DNA from: Exophiala sp. HKRS030
Taxonomy: Eukaryota; Ascomycota; Eurotiomycetes; Chaetothyriales; Herpotrichiellaceae
Length of the DNA: 64,000 nt
Assembly (NCBI GenBank): GCA_023897205.1
Contig: JAHWDD010000035.1
Coordinates: forward strand, 125,175-189,174
Reading direction: 5' to 3'
Shown: in pieces, positions 11,901 to 22,695 of the stretch
Layout of the letters: the number at the start of each line of letters is the position of its first letter
How positions within the stretch are numbered: the stretch's first letter is position 1
Position numbers and translations under genes: made by a program
The notes under the pieces: model-generated
The model's input: the letters and a program-made list of their open reading frames with translations, nothing else
Told to the model about the DNA's origin: nothing
Databases searched by the model: none

Positions 11901-12805
11901 GTGACCACCACCTCAAAGGGTTCTCGACGCAAACTGAGCTTGACCAACATCACAACGTCGCGCATAAGCTTGATATGGAGCCTGTGACTGATCCTCTCGC
12001 CTTCCTTGATGAATCGCTTCGCTTTGCATTCAATCTCGACGAGAATGGCAAACAAAAGAGGAAATCACTATCCAACGTCCAGTCTTCCAACATCAAGGCG
12101 GGCAGTACAACCGCGACTCCTTCTGCTTTGTCGAATATCCCTGCTCAAGGGACTAGTGAAGCTGCAACCAAGACCGAAGAGATCGATGACCCTTGGAAGC
12201 ATACCAATACCAGCTTGGAACAGTTACGTGTCGCCTTTGGCGATAGCGATGATTGGGATGATCTCTTTCCTTCGCAGCAGAAGCAGCAAGACTTGCACAG
12301 CCGAATGTTAGAACAGTATCGAAATACCAGTCCAAGATGGCGAAAAATTACCGAGGGCGCTAACGGAGCTCTCACTGACACAAGCACAGACAAATCAAAG
12401 AGTCCAGTCACTAGTGAAAAGGATCTCCTCCCTGTAGGTGTTGACGATAAGAAGACGAATGAGTCCAAGAAGATCGAGTATGAGTCCTGGCAAGTCAACC
12501 TGAATGAGATCGACGAGGATATCGAAGGGCTCGACCTTGGCGGATGGGAAAACCTCTCTCCCTATGATAACATGAATAATACTTCTGATAACGATCTCGT
12601 CATGGCAGATGCAGAAGCTGGATTTGAATTGGTGGAAAAGCCGCAGGCTTCCACAATGGAGTTACAGGCGAAGGCAATGGGATTAGATCTGGCGCAGCCA
12701 GAGAACTGGAATAGTGACCAACGGCAGTATGCGGAGTTTATCTTTCAAGGTACGGATCAGTGGGAGAAGTACCACCTCGGGACGGCGAATGGGTGGTCGG
12801 TATGA
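8074..12805 (+). CDS. MED15: Mediator complex subunit 15 (Gal11-like)
   Basis: Tail-module Mediator subunit that links DNA-bound activators to RNA polymerase II. The start MNPQQFQNM is followed by a run of NMG repeats, then the conserved fungal Med15 block (about residues 108-192, from HPNVQQHIFDML to KLGRIRDQR). A long polyglutamine tract (bases about 8820-8997) and extended Gln-rich linkers follow. Further on come a conserved EEMRNIVEKMNPQLRQ segment, a C2H2-like finger (CPVMGC...H...H, bases about 11884-11965) and an acidic C-terminus ending NGWSV. The frame changes twice without a possible intron: at the CCCC run 9155-9158 and at the CCCC run 10650-10653. Adding one C to each restores one frame of about 1,577 residues whose junctions read sensibly (NTPKEEMRNIV; LIPPPAPGGLP). 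I infer base-call errors, not a broken gene. Confidence 0.88.
8185..8280 (+). repeat. Gly-Asn-Met codon repeat in MED15
   Basis: About ten imperfect 9-bp units (AACATGGGN / AATATGGGN) encoding NMG repeats near the N-terminus of MED15. Confidence 0.85.
8820..8997 (+). repeat. Polyglutamine CAG/CAA tract in MED15
   Basis: Mixed CAG and CAA codons, interrupted by Ala and Thr codons (GCT, ACA) in the first half and almost pure for the last 30 or so codons. The antisense strand shows a meaningless polyleucine frame for this reason. Confidence 0.95.
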
Positions 12806-13389
12806 TTGACATGAGTGAATGTTTGTGGAGTATGAAGGGCCAGCTGAGTCCACACCAGGGTTGCGGTGGATGTTTTTAGTGGCCATAACGATCAAGATAC
12901 CCGGGAAATCCACGAGAGTTATGAGTATTGGATTGTAGGTGTCTTGTCATGTAGCTTAAATGCTTCACAATATGGCCCCATGCCTGACAGGGTCGAGCAT
13001 TGGGGCAATTTTTTGCACAAATTGAAATTCAGGGATCAACTATTTATTTCATATACGTGATACCACTGGTTTCAATCAGATCGTCAATGATCAAAGATCG
13101 ATCAATGTCTTCGCTTCCCCCTGCGAGATCTCGAAAGCTTGCACTATGATTTCAACATTGTGGTCACGAGATCTATACCCCCATCCAGGACGCATGGTCT
13201 GAAAAGTCCAGGAACTAATTCCACGACAAGTCTAAACACGCAGAAGGGTCGGAAGTCCGAGGGTCAGGAGCTGATAAAATTGATGAGAAGAACAAAGTCG
13301 CACCAACAACTATCTACTCAGTCGCGGATTCACTTCATATCCAAGCGACTTGAAAAAGTGAACGACAAACAAAGAGCCTCATAATAGAT
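12806..13389. other. Convergent intergenic region
   Basis: Tail-to-tail space between MED15 (+) and the telobox gene (-), presumably two 3' untranslated regions. Nothing else recognised. Confidence 0.4.
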
Positions 13390-15855
13390 TTATTCCTCCT
13401 CCTCGTCAACGTCGCCTAACCTCCGACCTGTATAGCGACCTGGGACATAATCTATCCCCAGATCGTGCAATCTGGCAATATCGCCTTTGGAGATGGTGAC
13501 GAACTGGAAACCATTGGGCAGACGCTGACGTGCCTTGAGGAAATCCAACTTGATGTTGCGCGCTTTGTCCTTGAGGGGCACCTGGTCGCGGTTCTGCAGA
13601 CGTGGACCGTCTTCGTGCTCGCGGTCCATTTCTAGGATATATGCCCAGCGAGTGCCGTAGAGTTCGACCATTTCCATCAGCCGATTCGTTTCCTCCACTG
13701 TCCACGGTATGCGCACTTGGGCTCGTGGATGGCGACGTTCGCGCGACTGAGCTGTGAGCATTTTGGCCGTGAGGTTGACGATTGAGGCTTGTGTAGGCGG
13801 TGGAGATGGTGCGGTAGGCGGTATTCGGGCGCGCGTGGCGGTGGGTTGGGTTGTGGATGCTGAAGCACGGGAGGTAGGGGCAGGGATCGGGAAGAGTGGT
13901 TGGCGGGAAGGTTGAGCGTGGGATGTGAGAGCACTTCCATCCGCTGGTAGACCATGTGCGTCATCGCGGGCGTCAACGCCTTGTTCTTCGGCAGCTTCTC
14001 TCCTACTATTGAGACGGGGTTTCTTGATGGGCCGTGTATCTTGTTCAAAGTCCTCGTCGCCCTCGCCGCTGCTGCTCTCTGAGCCTTCTCGTGCAGCAGG
14101 TGGCCTTGAAGCTTGCGGTTTTGGCCTCGGTGTGGCGTGCCCGTCCTCATCGGCACCAGGGCTCCATACTTCTCGCGTTGCAGTGGGTTGTCGATCAAGC
14201 AGTGACCGCTTCACGGGAGCAGGTCGATTCTCTTTTTCACGTTCAGCAGCCTGTCTGGCTAAAGTCTGCATGATGAGGGCAGTAGTCTGAGTGGGAACGA
14301 TGTCATCCTGTGATGCTGAAGGAATGACGTTGGTATTTGTGCTTCCACGCACAGAATCCCGATCGCGACCCTCGTCCACCGAGGCAGCATCATCTGGCAC
14401 TAATAGTTGGTCATTCGTGGAAGAAGCGACAGACCGGTCATCATCATCATCATCATCACCCTCGACAGGCGTTGGTGACTGTGGTATCTCTTGAATTTCC
14501 CTTTGAGCAGGAGTGGGAGCTAGGTCCGCATCAATTCCTGACACTTCTGCGGCATGTCTAGCCTTCTCGTCTCGTAATAATTGCAATTCTGCACGCATTC
14601 TCCTGCCAGATGTGGGCTTTGATGATTTAAAATTTGGCACGACATGCGCGGGGCCCACCTGAGGTGTATGTTTCTCTACCCTCTCGTGTGGAGCCGGCGA
14701 GGTTCCTTGCTTCGGTTTTGTTGAGCCTTTCTGAAGACCATGGAATTCTCCTGCAATTAGAGTATCCACGATGGTTTCGACACCATTCTGTCGCTCAATA
14801 ACTCCGTCCAGTTCATTCGAACGTGCTACTGACCATTTGACCACTTCTCCTAGGAATTCGTGCCAGGGGAACATGTCTTTAAGCCTGTCGAAATTGATAG
14901 GTTCGTCAATATCTGTATTAAAACTTTGTTTAATTGTGTTGGCCCTTTTGAGAGCAAGGTACTTGGAAGCGTCGTCATATGACCCTCGCAAGAGTCCATC
15001 TTCATCCCAGAATATTTGTTGCAGCTGTTGGTCAGGATCAAAGGACGACTCTTTGCTACCTTCAATGCCGGTAAAGATATAGAACTGGGTGAAAACATCC
15101 AGTAGAACGTTCAAGGTATCTTCAGTTAGAGTGGAAGTATATGGACCACCTTTAAGACTGGCAAATTGAAGAGGGAAGTTATTGTACATGAACGGCAGGT
15201 AGTTCTGACCGTCTGGTGGATCGCCGAACAAGACAATTAGTTGCAGGGCTATGTTTGCCTGATATACAATGGCATCGGGTCTCCATGGGGCATCTCCGAG
15301 CTGCGAGGGTTCATTGATACCCGCAATTCTGCATGCGATCAAGCTTGGGTTAATCATGTCGTTGTCCCCGAAGGGTTCGCGAGTCCTCAAAAGTCTTCTC
15401 GCTTGTTGCAGAAAGCGTCGGCGTTGAGGAGATCCAGTTTGCGTTACTTGGTTGATGAAAGCATCCAGACCTTTCGCACCAGCACGTGCAAAACTCGAAA
15501 TCAGTGCTTTAGAATCATCGTATAGATCCATCAAGTTGTCAATGATGGCGTCTCTGTCCAGCTCGTTAAGATCGGTTTCGAAGTCTGAACTGTCCGTGAC
15601 AGATTGATCAGATGGTGACAGAAGACCATCGATAACCCCGCTTTGGTCGCTTTCTATATCTTCACTGACTGGTGCCAGAACCTGGGCAATGTTTGGTAGA
15701 AGTTGTTGGTTGTTGTTTGATGCATCCTGAGTCGAAGTAGTTGTCCGCTTGCCCCGAGCGCGTGTGTCAATTGACTTCCCAGACGACCCTGCCTTGGGAG
15801 GCGATTGTGGTGTGCTCTTGATGCTTGCAGAGCGTGTTGCCCTACGTGGAGGCAT
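13390..15855 (-). CDS. Telobox Myb-domain protein (TRF/Taz1/Tbf1-like)
   Basis: About 821 residues from the ATG at 15855 (MPPRRATRSAS); an in-frame ATG nine codons upstream (15882) is less likely. The C-terminal 105 residues hold a single Myb/SANT domain starting RIPWTVEETNRLMEMVELYG, with third-helix sequence VPLKDKARNIK. That matches the telobox consensus VDLKDKWRN of telomere- and TTAGGG-binding proteins (TRF1/2, Taz1, Tbf1). The N-terminal third (about residues 95-300) is a predicted helical domain of the size and place of a TRF-homology dimerisation domain. Between them is a long acidic, Ser/Pro-rich linker with a short poly-Asp run. Role in binding telomeric or subtelomeric repeats, or promoters carrying them, is inferred from the telobox. 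No introns. Confidence 0.8.
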   Translation of the reverse strand: MPPRRATRSASIKSTPQSPPKAGSSGKSIDTRARGKRTTTSTQDASNNNQQLLPNIAQVLAPVSEDIESDQSGVIDGLLSPSDQSVTDSSDFETDLNELDRDAIIDNLMDLYDDSKALISSFARAGAKGLDAFINQVTQTGSPQRRRFLQQARRLLRTREPFGDNDMINPSLIACRIAGINEPSQLGDAPWRPDAIVYQANIALQLIVLFGDPPDGQNYLPFMYNNFPLQFASLKGGPYTSTLTEDTLNVLLDVFTQFYIFTGIEGSKESSFDPDQQLQQIFWDEDGLLRGSYDDASKYLALKRANTIKQSFNTDIDEPINFDRLKDMFPWHEFLGEVVKWSVARSNELDGVIERQNGVETIVDTLIAGEFHGLQKGSTKPKQGTSPAPHERVEKHTPQVGPAHVVPNFKSSKPTSGRRMRAELQLLRDEKARHAAEVSGIDADLAPTPAQREIQEIPQSPTPVEGDDDDDDDRSVASSTNDQLLVPDDAASVDEGRDRDSVRGSTNTNVIPSASQDDIVPTQTTALIMQTLARQAAEREKENRPAPVKRSLLDRQPTATREVWSPGADEDGHATPRPKPQASRPPAAREGSESSSGEGDEDFEQDTRPIKKPRLNSRREAAEEQGVDARDDAHGLPADGSALTSHAQPSRQPLFPIPAPTSRASASTTQPTATRARIPPTAPSPPPTQASIVNLTAKMLTAQSRERRHPRAQVRIPWTVEETNRLMEMVELYGTRWAYILEMDREHEDGPRLQNRDQVPLKDKARNIKLDFLKARQRLPNGFQFVTISKGDIARLHDLGIDYVPGRYTGRRLGDVDEEEE

Positions 15856-17075
15856 TTCGATAAGATGACTCAACTTGACCACGGGTCAGAGAATGATAGC
15901 CTTAGGGTTAATAACCCTGATGAGGGACGTGAGGTTGATGTGGAGAGGGAATGTTTGGGGCAAATCAGTCGTCGCGCTCTCTTGGCACGACGCGTGAGCA
16001 GGCTCAAGTCTTGGCAGTATACACACGTGACTTTTCCCACTGTCTTTGCATTGCTGCCTGTTTGTGCCCGTGGGCCTGTCTTTCATCCCGGTTGCTCATC
16101 TCTTCCACATTTATTGATTCAAAAGAACCCAGAGAGAACCCCTCTGCTCAAGCTTTCCTCCATGGGTCCGTCGATGCTTCTCGAAGCACTGCCACACCGT
16201 CGACGTCCGTTACCTGGTGCAAGTCGAGACCAGTACTATTCCCCAAACCAAGGAATGGATGGATCTATGCCATCGACCAAGCACTACGGCCAAATAGAGA
16301 TATGTTTGCTTCAAGCAACAGGTATGAGATCTAATCGATAGGGTCTGGTAACCCACTGATCCTGCGTGCTGTCGTTGCCACGCTGAGGTAAATTCGCCCT
16401 CTGAGGGTTGGAGATTCGACCTACATTTTCACACAAAGCACAAAAGGGCCGAGGAGGCTTGAATCTAGGCTAAGCTTTTGGATCCCCAAGCATTCGCCTC
16501 CCGAATCCACGCTTGGACTAGAACCTTGCGGGGTGTTGTGGAGTTCGCTTGGGTGGCCATCAGGATCCTGGCATCATGTGTGCGGATATGCCTAAGAGGG
16601 TCGATGCCCTAGGGCGTGTGTTCCCTACCACATCGCCGTCTCACAAACTAACTAACTGGATCCGATTGACTTTCGACTTCGCCACCTTACATCGGCTTCA
16701 TTCGCCTAGAGGCTGGGGTCGAAGCAGAGCTTCTGGAAGATCTTCCTGTAACGTGAGGCGGGGCAACTGGCTGCTTAAAGTCATCCCGTGATGCTGGCGA
16801 TCTCAGCAAGCCTCTTTCCAGGTGTCTAGCAAACCAATCGTTGAATCTCGAGTGACGTCCTTCATTGTTTATTATTAGATGCGCATCACAATCTGTCTAA
16901 CTTCTACTCGATGTCGATCACGGGTCTGATCTATTCTTTATATCTTTGCGCTAGCTCAATGAAAAACATCTGTCTCCACTTCTGCCATTAGCAGAATCAA
17001 TATTATCTTGCAACAAACGACTCATTGCCGGACTATTTACACTCTAACGGCACATTCAACGACAACCACGGAAAC
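15856..17075. other. Divergent promoter region
   Basis: About 1.2 kb between the telobox gene (-) and a conserved protein gene (+). It includes small open frames (15805-16341, 15951-16334, 16549-16791) without protein signatures. I see no RNA gene. Confidence 0.4.
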
Positions 17076-17834
17076 ATGTCTCGTCGAGAATCCGTAGGTC
17101 GAGTGCGCGCTGCCTCACAGTCAGACTCGGCCGAACCGTCTGTCAGGATGGTATCAGTTGCAGTCTTGCCGCCGCGGCTTCCCCCGGGCATGGCACCACC
17201 AACAGGCGTTGGCGCCGCCGATGCTTTCTCGTGGGATGAGGCTGTCAATTGGCAGCACAATGACGCAGCTAACGAACAAGAGCCAAGTCGACGCAAGAGC
17301 TTCCTTCGTAAAGTCGGCCTAACCACACAACGCAAACGTGCCGTCGAAGACAGTGACCTCCCACCCTTCCGCATGCGACAGGTCCCATACGAGACGTGGC
17401 GAAAGCACTACGCCAAGGACAAGGACGGCAATTATCATGGCACTCATGCTCCTGCCGAGGATTGCTTGCTGAAACCCGATGATGTGAAAAAATGGCGTTT
17501 AGGCGATCCACAAACAAAGGCTGATCGATGGACTCGTGGATCCGAGGCCCTGCCCGTCTACGCCGAAGTCCACGCAGAGGGCGCAGTGCCTGAGTATCAA
17601 GTCGACGACGACGGCCATTTTCGAGACGTTCCCACGTCAACTGAGACACAGAATCCCCACTCAATCACTCTAGAACCGGATGCAGACATCGACGGTGCTG
17701 CACGCCGCAAGACTATTGCTGACGGAAAAACGGCAGCTGAGATCATCGCGGAGGCAAAAGCAAAAGCGGCGCCCAAGATGACCTGGAAGGAGAAGCTGCA
17801 CAAGGGTGCACAAATGACCATGATGGGTAATTGA
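17076..17834 (+). CDS. Conserved fungal protein of unknown function
   Basis: 252 residues from the first ATG (17076, MSRRESVGR); the frame is open 17 codons further upstream but without an ATG. It is hydrophilic with no signal peptide or membrane segment. The centre (about residues 75-150) is the most protein-like part: a basic RRKSFLRKVGL stretch and an aromatic-rich segment with PYETWRKHYAKDKDGNYHG and DDVKKWRLGDP. The C-terminus is basic and rich in Ala and Lys. I do not recognise a domain and assign no function. It ends 239 bases from the convergent dehydrogenase gene. Confidence 0.7.
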   Translation: MSRRESVGRVRAASQSDSAEPSVRMVSVAVLPPRLPPGMAPPTGVGAADAFSWDEAVNWQHNDAANEQEPSRRKSFLRKVGLTTQRKRAVEDSDLPPFRMRQVPYETWRKHYAKDKDGNYHGTHAPAEDCLLKPDDVKKWRLGDPQTKADRWTRGSEALPVYAEVHAEGAVPEYQVDDDGHFRDVPTSTETQNPHSITLEPDADIDGAARRKTIADGKTAAEIIAEAKAKAAPKMTWKEKLHKGAQMTMMGN

Positions 17835-18073
17835 CAATCAAGGTTCGATGAGCAAGAGTTCACTTGGCGATGTTTGCTCATTTGATTGATTATGGATCTA
17901 TTGACTGAACCGATTGATGAATGGTTGCAAACATGTTTCGCTCTTACAAAGCACTGTTTATTCTTGTATCACTTAAAGTTTTCATGCACAATTATTCCAT
18001 AGCGAGCCGATCATCTGAATCTGAACCTCATCATACCCGTATGAGCAGAAATTTTCATCGTGGCATGACTAAA

Positions 18074-18814
18074 CTACCAGGGTATGATTCCATCCCTATC
18101 AGAAAATGTTGCCGTTGGCCCTCGTTCCGACAAAGTCGCGAGCTCGACAATACGTTGAGCCCCCACTTCTGTCGATGCGCCATAAGGGTGATAACCGGTG
18201 AGCTTAGTCTGAACTAGCCCGGGGCAGACAATGTTGACCAAGCCACCGGCATCGTTGAGGATCCTAGCGTAATTGAGTGCCAGCATATTCACAGCCGCTT
18301 TGCTTGAGTCGTACGCCTTGTAGTCGATACTGTAGAATGGCGTCGACGTGTCGGTTGCCACGGTGAGAGATCCCATGCGCGACGACACGAAGATCACTCG
18401 TGGCACCTTGGACTTGCGAAGGAGTGGCAGACACGCCTCGGTCAAGCAGGCGGTCCCGATGACATTGGTGCTCAAGCTCTGAGTGAACAGCTCCCGAGTA
18501 GAGAGATGCCTATACGCGTCGTGCCAGTCAAGGAGGACTCCTGCGTTGTTGATCAGAACGTCCAAGACCCCAAACTTGCCCTCTATCCAGGAAACTGCCG
18601 CCGAGATCGACTCATCCGAATTGATGTCGAGTTGGACAGAAAATGCCGAATGTCCCTCCGCTACAAGTGCAGCGGCAGCTTCTTCTCCAGCAGCGAGGTT
18701 TCTCGAGCCGATAATGACATGATATTCATGGACTTTGGCAAGCTGATTAGCAACAGCAAGCCCGATGCCGGTGTTGGCGCCGGAGATAAGGACGACGATT
18801 CCACTAGTTGCCAT
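18074..18814 (-). CDS. Short-chain dehydrogenase/reductase (SDR)
   Basis: 246 residues from MATSGIVV. Classical SDR signature: nucleotide-binding GANTGIG near residue 13, the NNAG motif near residue 88, and an active-site Ser (VSSRMGS) with a YDSSK motif (Y-x3-K). The frame is open further upstream but the ATG at 18814 sits directly before the Rossmann beta-strand, so I use it. Substrate cannot be told from sequence; close fungal relatives are carbonyl or secondary-metabolite reductases. It lies 323 bases downstream of a regulator gene on the same strand, which might control it (inference). Confidence 0.9.
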   Translation of the reverse strand: MATSGIVVLISGANTGIGLAVANQLAKVHEYHVIIGSRNLAAGEEAAAALVAEGHSAFSVQLDINSDESISAAVSWIEGKFGVLDVLINNAGVLLDWHDAYRHLSTRELFTQSLSTNVIGTACLTEACLPLLRKSKVPRVIFVSSRMGSLTVATDTSTPFYSIDYKAYDSSKAAVNMLALNYARILNDAGGLVNIVCPGLVQTKLTGYHPYGASTEVGAQRIVELATLSERGPTATFSDRDGIIPW

Positions 18815-19137
18815 GTTGACTGGTTGTTCTTGTGTATCACAAAGGGCTTTTGAGGGAGACTGGCAGATATTTGTCTGAGTGTGAAAGGGCACGAAGTAGA
18901 TATAGCCAGCTCTCGTCGGCCAATTTCGCCGACTTGCAAACCCAAGACCAGTCCATCCACGGAACACACCAAAACGCCGAATCTGGTCGACATCAGGTTA
19001 TGCCACCTACGTATCATGCTCCGCAGTGGTAAGGTCTGCCCAAAGCTTCCTTGGCAGAGATTGTGGAGTTTAGTCGTGCTGCGGATGTGGGTGTTGTTGA
19101 ACGATCGAAGGATCGAGGGCATGAGTCCCCGAGACTT
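18815..19137. other. Intergenic space, SDR promoter
   Basis: Space between the regulator gene and the SDR gene, both on the minus strand. Nothing coding recognised. Confidence 0.35.
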
Positions 19138-20853
19138 TCATTCCATGGTGCCAATAAGATTGAGCAAGAAACCCAAGCTATCAGCCCCAGCATTCCAGAA
19201 ATCTAACTTCCGTGCATTGATCGGGCTGTACTCTGACTGCTGTGCGTCAATCAAGTCGCCAAGTGTGAGCAGCCCACTATTTTGATATATGCAGCAAGCC
19301 TCGTACTCGGCTTCCCAAGCGGACAGGGTCTCTGCCTCCCATAGAGATTTCGGACTTGGAAGGGTAAGAGACCTATAACTTTGCGTACTATCAAGGATAT
19401 TCCCATTCTTAGCACATATCACGTAGCCAACAAGGAGCCAGAGAGCCGCAAACCTAGACGGTGATGACTGAGCAGGAGCACTTCGATAGAAGGAGAGAAC
19501 GAAAAGGCATACCTCCGTTGGGATTCCGCGAAGATCCATTTCTCCCAATTCATGGCCGATGGCTTCTCGTTTTGTACGGAACACCTGTTTCCTATTCGTT
19601 TGAAAGTCAAGTAAAGATCCTATACAAGTTTAGGGTCGAGCGAAAGTATTGTTTAATGAGACTTGCCTGTAAAACTAGGAGGAGACGTTGACCGTGTCCT
19701 TGATCTCCTGGCGCATAATCAATCATGAGGATAATGAGATATATCATGCAAGCTTGCATCGCCGTTAGAAGCTCAGGTCCAGACATGTATTGCAGCTTGT
19801 TGATTGTCAGTGGAAAACAAATTGAAGGAAATAAACAAGGTACCTCTGCGGCAAAGCGGCAATTCTCAACCTCTATCATCTGCCGAAGAAAACTTCTCGT
19901 CTCAGCCGTTTGTGATACGAACATCTGCGCAATGCTCATGCAGGTACAGATGGCTGTTGGTAAATTATGGTCTGTGGAAGGTTGCTTAGACAAGAGCTGC
20001 GATTGTCGATGGATGAACCAGGGGAACGTCTGCCTTCGTAGCATCATGGTCGGAAATGAGCGCAAGGCCTGAACAATAATATCCGCATTATGCTGCGCGT
20101 GCGAACGCCCGAATCTCGAGATGTCAACTTGTTCTAGCTGTAGGTCTGAGATATCTGATGACTTTTCTGTCACAATTGCAAGAGAGATATCACTACGCAT
20201 CCACGTGCACCACGCTGCAGTCACGGTCGGAGCCGCTGGGCCTTGACTCTCATTTAAGGAAAATGAATCACCCGTCAAATGTGAGGGCTGATCGAAGATA
20301 TTGTCAATGGTCGTGAACGTTTCTTCAAATAGCAGAGACTCATGAGCAGGAGTCGATCCGCCGAGATTTACTGTCTGCAACTGACCACTGTCCGTAGCTG
20401 AAGTGTCCGCGAATGCATAGTTTTCGACAGGCCAGTGGACGCCGTCGAGCAGCGGAATCCGTCTATCAATGGTCCGAGCTACTTGCCGACTATGCCCTGT
20501 GGACCATGACTCCGATATTGATGGAGTCAGACTCTGGGACACCACCGCCGACGAGCTCGAGTAGATGCACTCGATACCTTTGCTCTTGCACCTTGAGCAT
20601 GGGTCTCCAAAACTACACTTCGTCTTGGCAGCATTACAGCTTCGGCACGAGCGTGGACGTGTTCGTACTCGTCGTGTACAGTATCGAGTGTGGCGGCCAT
20701 GTGAAGATGCTAAGCAGATATCTGAGCTGAGGCATCCATTTGCGAAACAAGCCAGGGAAAAGCCCTACCATTTGTGAATGGCTTTTCACATGAGGGGCAG
20801 AAAAGTACAATAACCGACGACGTCGGGTTGTCGTGGTCTGAGAAGTGTGCCAT
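19138..20853 (-). CDS. C2H2 plus Zn2Cys6 transcription factor
   Basis: Four exons: 20769-20853, 19667-20709, 19513-19619 and 19138-19453. Exon 1 encodes the first half of a C2H2-like finger (CPSCEKPF). After a 59-nt intron (20710-20768) exon 2 continues with HTRYC and then a canonical Zn2Cys6 cluster, CRSCNAAKTKC...CSRCKSKGIEC (C-x2-C-x6-C-x5-C-x2-C-x6-C). The rest is the long fungal-specific regulatory region. The intron 19620-19666 starts with GC (CAG|GCAAGT) and ends TAG; only this splice gives the conserved block NWEKWIFAESQRR. The third intron 19454-19512 (GTATGC...CTAG) joins it to FAALWLLVGYVICAKNG and the LPSPKSLWEA motif typical of this TF class. The start could be 20853, 20883 or 20919. 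Probably regulates nearby metabolic genes such as the adjacent SDR (inference). Confidence 0.85.
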
Positions 20854-20919
20854 GACCTCTATGTCTTCCCTGGTGGGCGTCATAAATTCATTGCGAGGGC
20901 AAGGTGGCCAGAAAAACAC

Positions 20920-21267
20920 TCGACACGATCAAGAACTTACTGTTGATGGGCACAGATGACCAAAAATTGGAGGCTGATGACAAATACAGGAACGGTATTG
21001 CTGCCTATGTGTCTGAAGAGTCTTGGTAACGGCCAATTTGGCCGACGAAGATATGATGGTATCAGGACGGGAAGACGTGCACTGACGAGGAAGAATTGTG
21101 GATGAAAGATCACGTGCTTAGTCTTGGCTTTCGGGACCCTTCCCGTGGCATATCAGGTGCTACCCTTGAACTCATTCCAACCACATTGACCAGGTAACCT
21201 CAGGGTATAGGCTCTTAATTCTCATGATGATCACGTCAATCTGTTTACGTTTATAGGCGTAGCTGAT
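20920..21267. other. Divergent promoter region
   Basis: Between the C2H2/Zn2Cys6 regulator (-) and the Rad51-like gene (+). Nothing further recognised. Confidence 0.35.
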
Positions 21268-22423
21268 ATGGATATCGCCGCGGCAAACCCAATCTTAGCG
21301 TCATCCTTACTCAAACACAACAACTCTCATCCGAGATCAGATTTGCAAGACTCGGCTTCAAGCCTACCGACCCGATCTAAATTTGATGTTGACGGCTTAA
21401 GCGATTCATTGAATCCAATCTGGCAATCGGGAAGAATTATTGGAATTGGCACAGCTCTGCCCAACGACAGTCGCAGTGAAAACAAGGTTAGCTCTCCCTA
21501 ATTTGCGAAAGAAGACTAGGGATATACCACCTTGTTGCAATCTTGAGCAGCTCTGTTTTCAATGTCCTCCGATACATCTTCAATCCAAACTTCAAGTGGG
21601 CTGACAAGACTTACGGTCAGCCAGCATTGTCATTGCACTTAGTTGCAGCGCTTTTAACTTCGACTAGTAATTTTGCCAATAAGACAGCGGAATCTCCCCT
21701 TAGTGTATACATTGTTGCTCCCCATACGTCTCAGACCATTCCTTTGATTCATTCTCTGCTTACACAAAAGCTCAACAGCCATGATAAAGCGATGGCGCTT
21801 CTGGAGAAAGTTCAATTGCTGCAGTATTTTGACTTAGCAGGACTACTCGAAGGCGTCAGTGAAGTTAATGATAACATTTATCAAAATTCTCAAACGATTC
21901 CAAGATCAGGTTTTCAACGTCCTGGGCACGAGACTCAAGGGTCACACGACATTCATCACATTGTCCTCATCCAAGGTGCAGTGCCAATCTTGTCAGCCAC
22001 ACAACGGAGAAATGGACTTGTACAAACAAATGCATTGCTCGCAGGCCTAATAAGAAACCTAACACAACTGTCAAGGCTTCCTGGGGGATTTTGGTCCTCG
22101 TCGAAGTGCCTCTCGAAATTCATCGCGGGGCCAGTGATCCCAAGAGCAAAGATGATGCCAAATCTGCCCGTGGGCAATATGACGTGGAAATTTATTCTGC
22201 TTTTTCGGGACCTAACGGCGAGGATTTGAGGTTGTCTGGTGGCAACTCGATTGTGTCGCAGACTCTAGTAAACTCTTTTGATTGTCTGGTACTTGTCCAT
22301 GATGCATTCTCCCGAGGTGGATATTCCACAGGAGAGCGAAATGGAAAGTCCAATATGATTGTCGAGGTAGGCAAAGATCGTGTGGGAAACATGACAGGCC
22401 TTTGGGCAGAGTGGACGACATAG
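21268..22423 (+). CDS. Divergent Rad51/RecA-like protein
   Basis: Begins MDIAAANPILASSLL. Exon 1 21268-21486 joins exon 2 at 21597 or 21609 (both acceptors keep frame; donor AAG|GTTAGC). Exon 2 contains KTYGQPALSLHLVAALL, at the place of a Walker A region but degenerate, and a Walker-B-like segment (HHIVLIQGAVPILS). It also has NALLAGLIRNLTQLSR and ILVLVEVPLEIHRG, in the order found in Rad51-paralogue-like proteins of moulds, and ends GLWAEWTT. The frame breaks at the GGGGG run 22083-22087; one extra G gives a single frame of about 348 residues. A role in recombinational repair is inferred from a distant match; the ATP-binding motif looks imperfect. It could also be a decaying gene. Confidence 0.55.
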
Positions 22424-22695
22424 TAACCGCTTCTACTTCACAACAGGCCAATACACGTTCGACGCAACAATTGAACAGCTGAACAGCAGATTTGAATTCC
22501 ATCGTTGTGCTTCCAACACTGAGGTTGGTCTCAATGATCAGTCGTGGCTGCAATTTTCTGCACAAACAGTCTGGGCAGAGGAAAGAACACTGAAGTTGTC
22601 TACATGAGAATGACGTTCAATTTGGGAATCAACTCTCTCATCGTCAGCCATATCAACTCATTGACTTTAACACTGCTTATGACAGTACTGTTACA

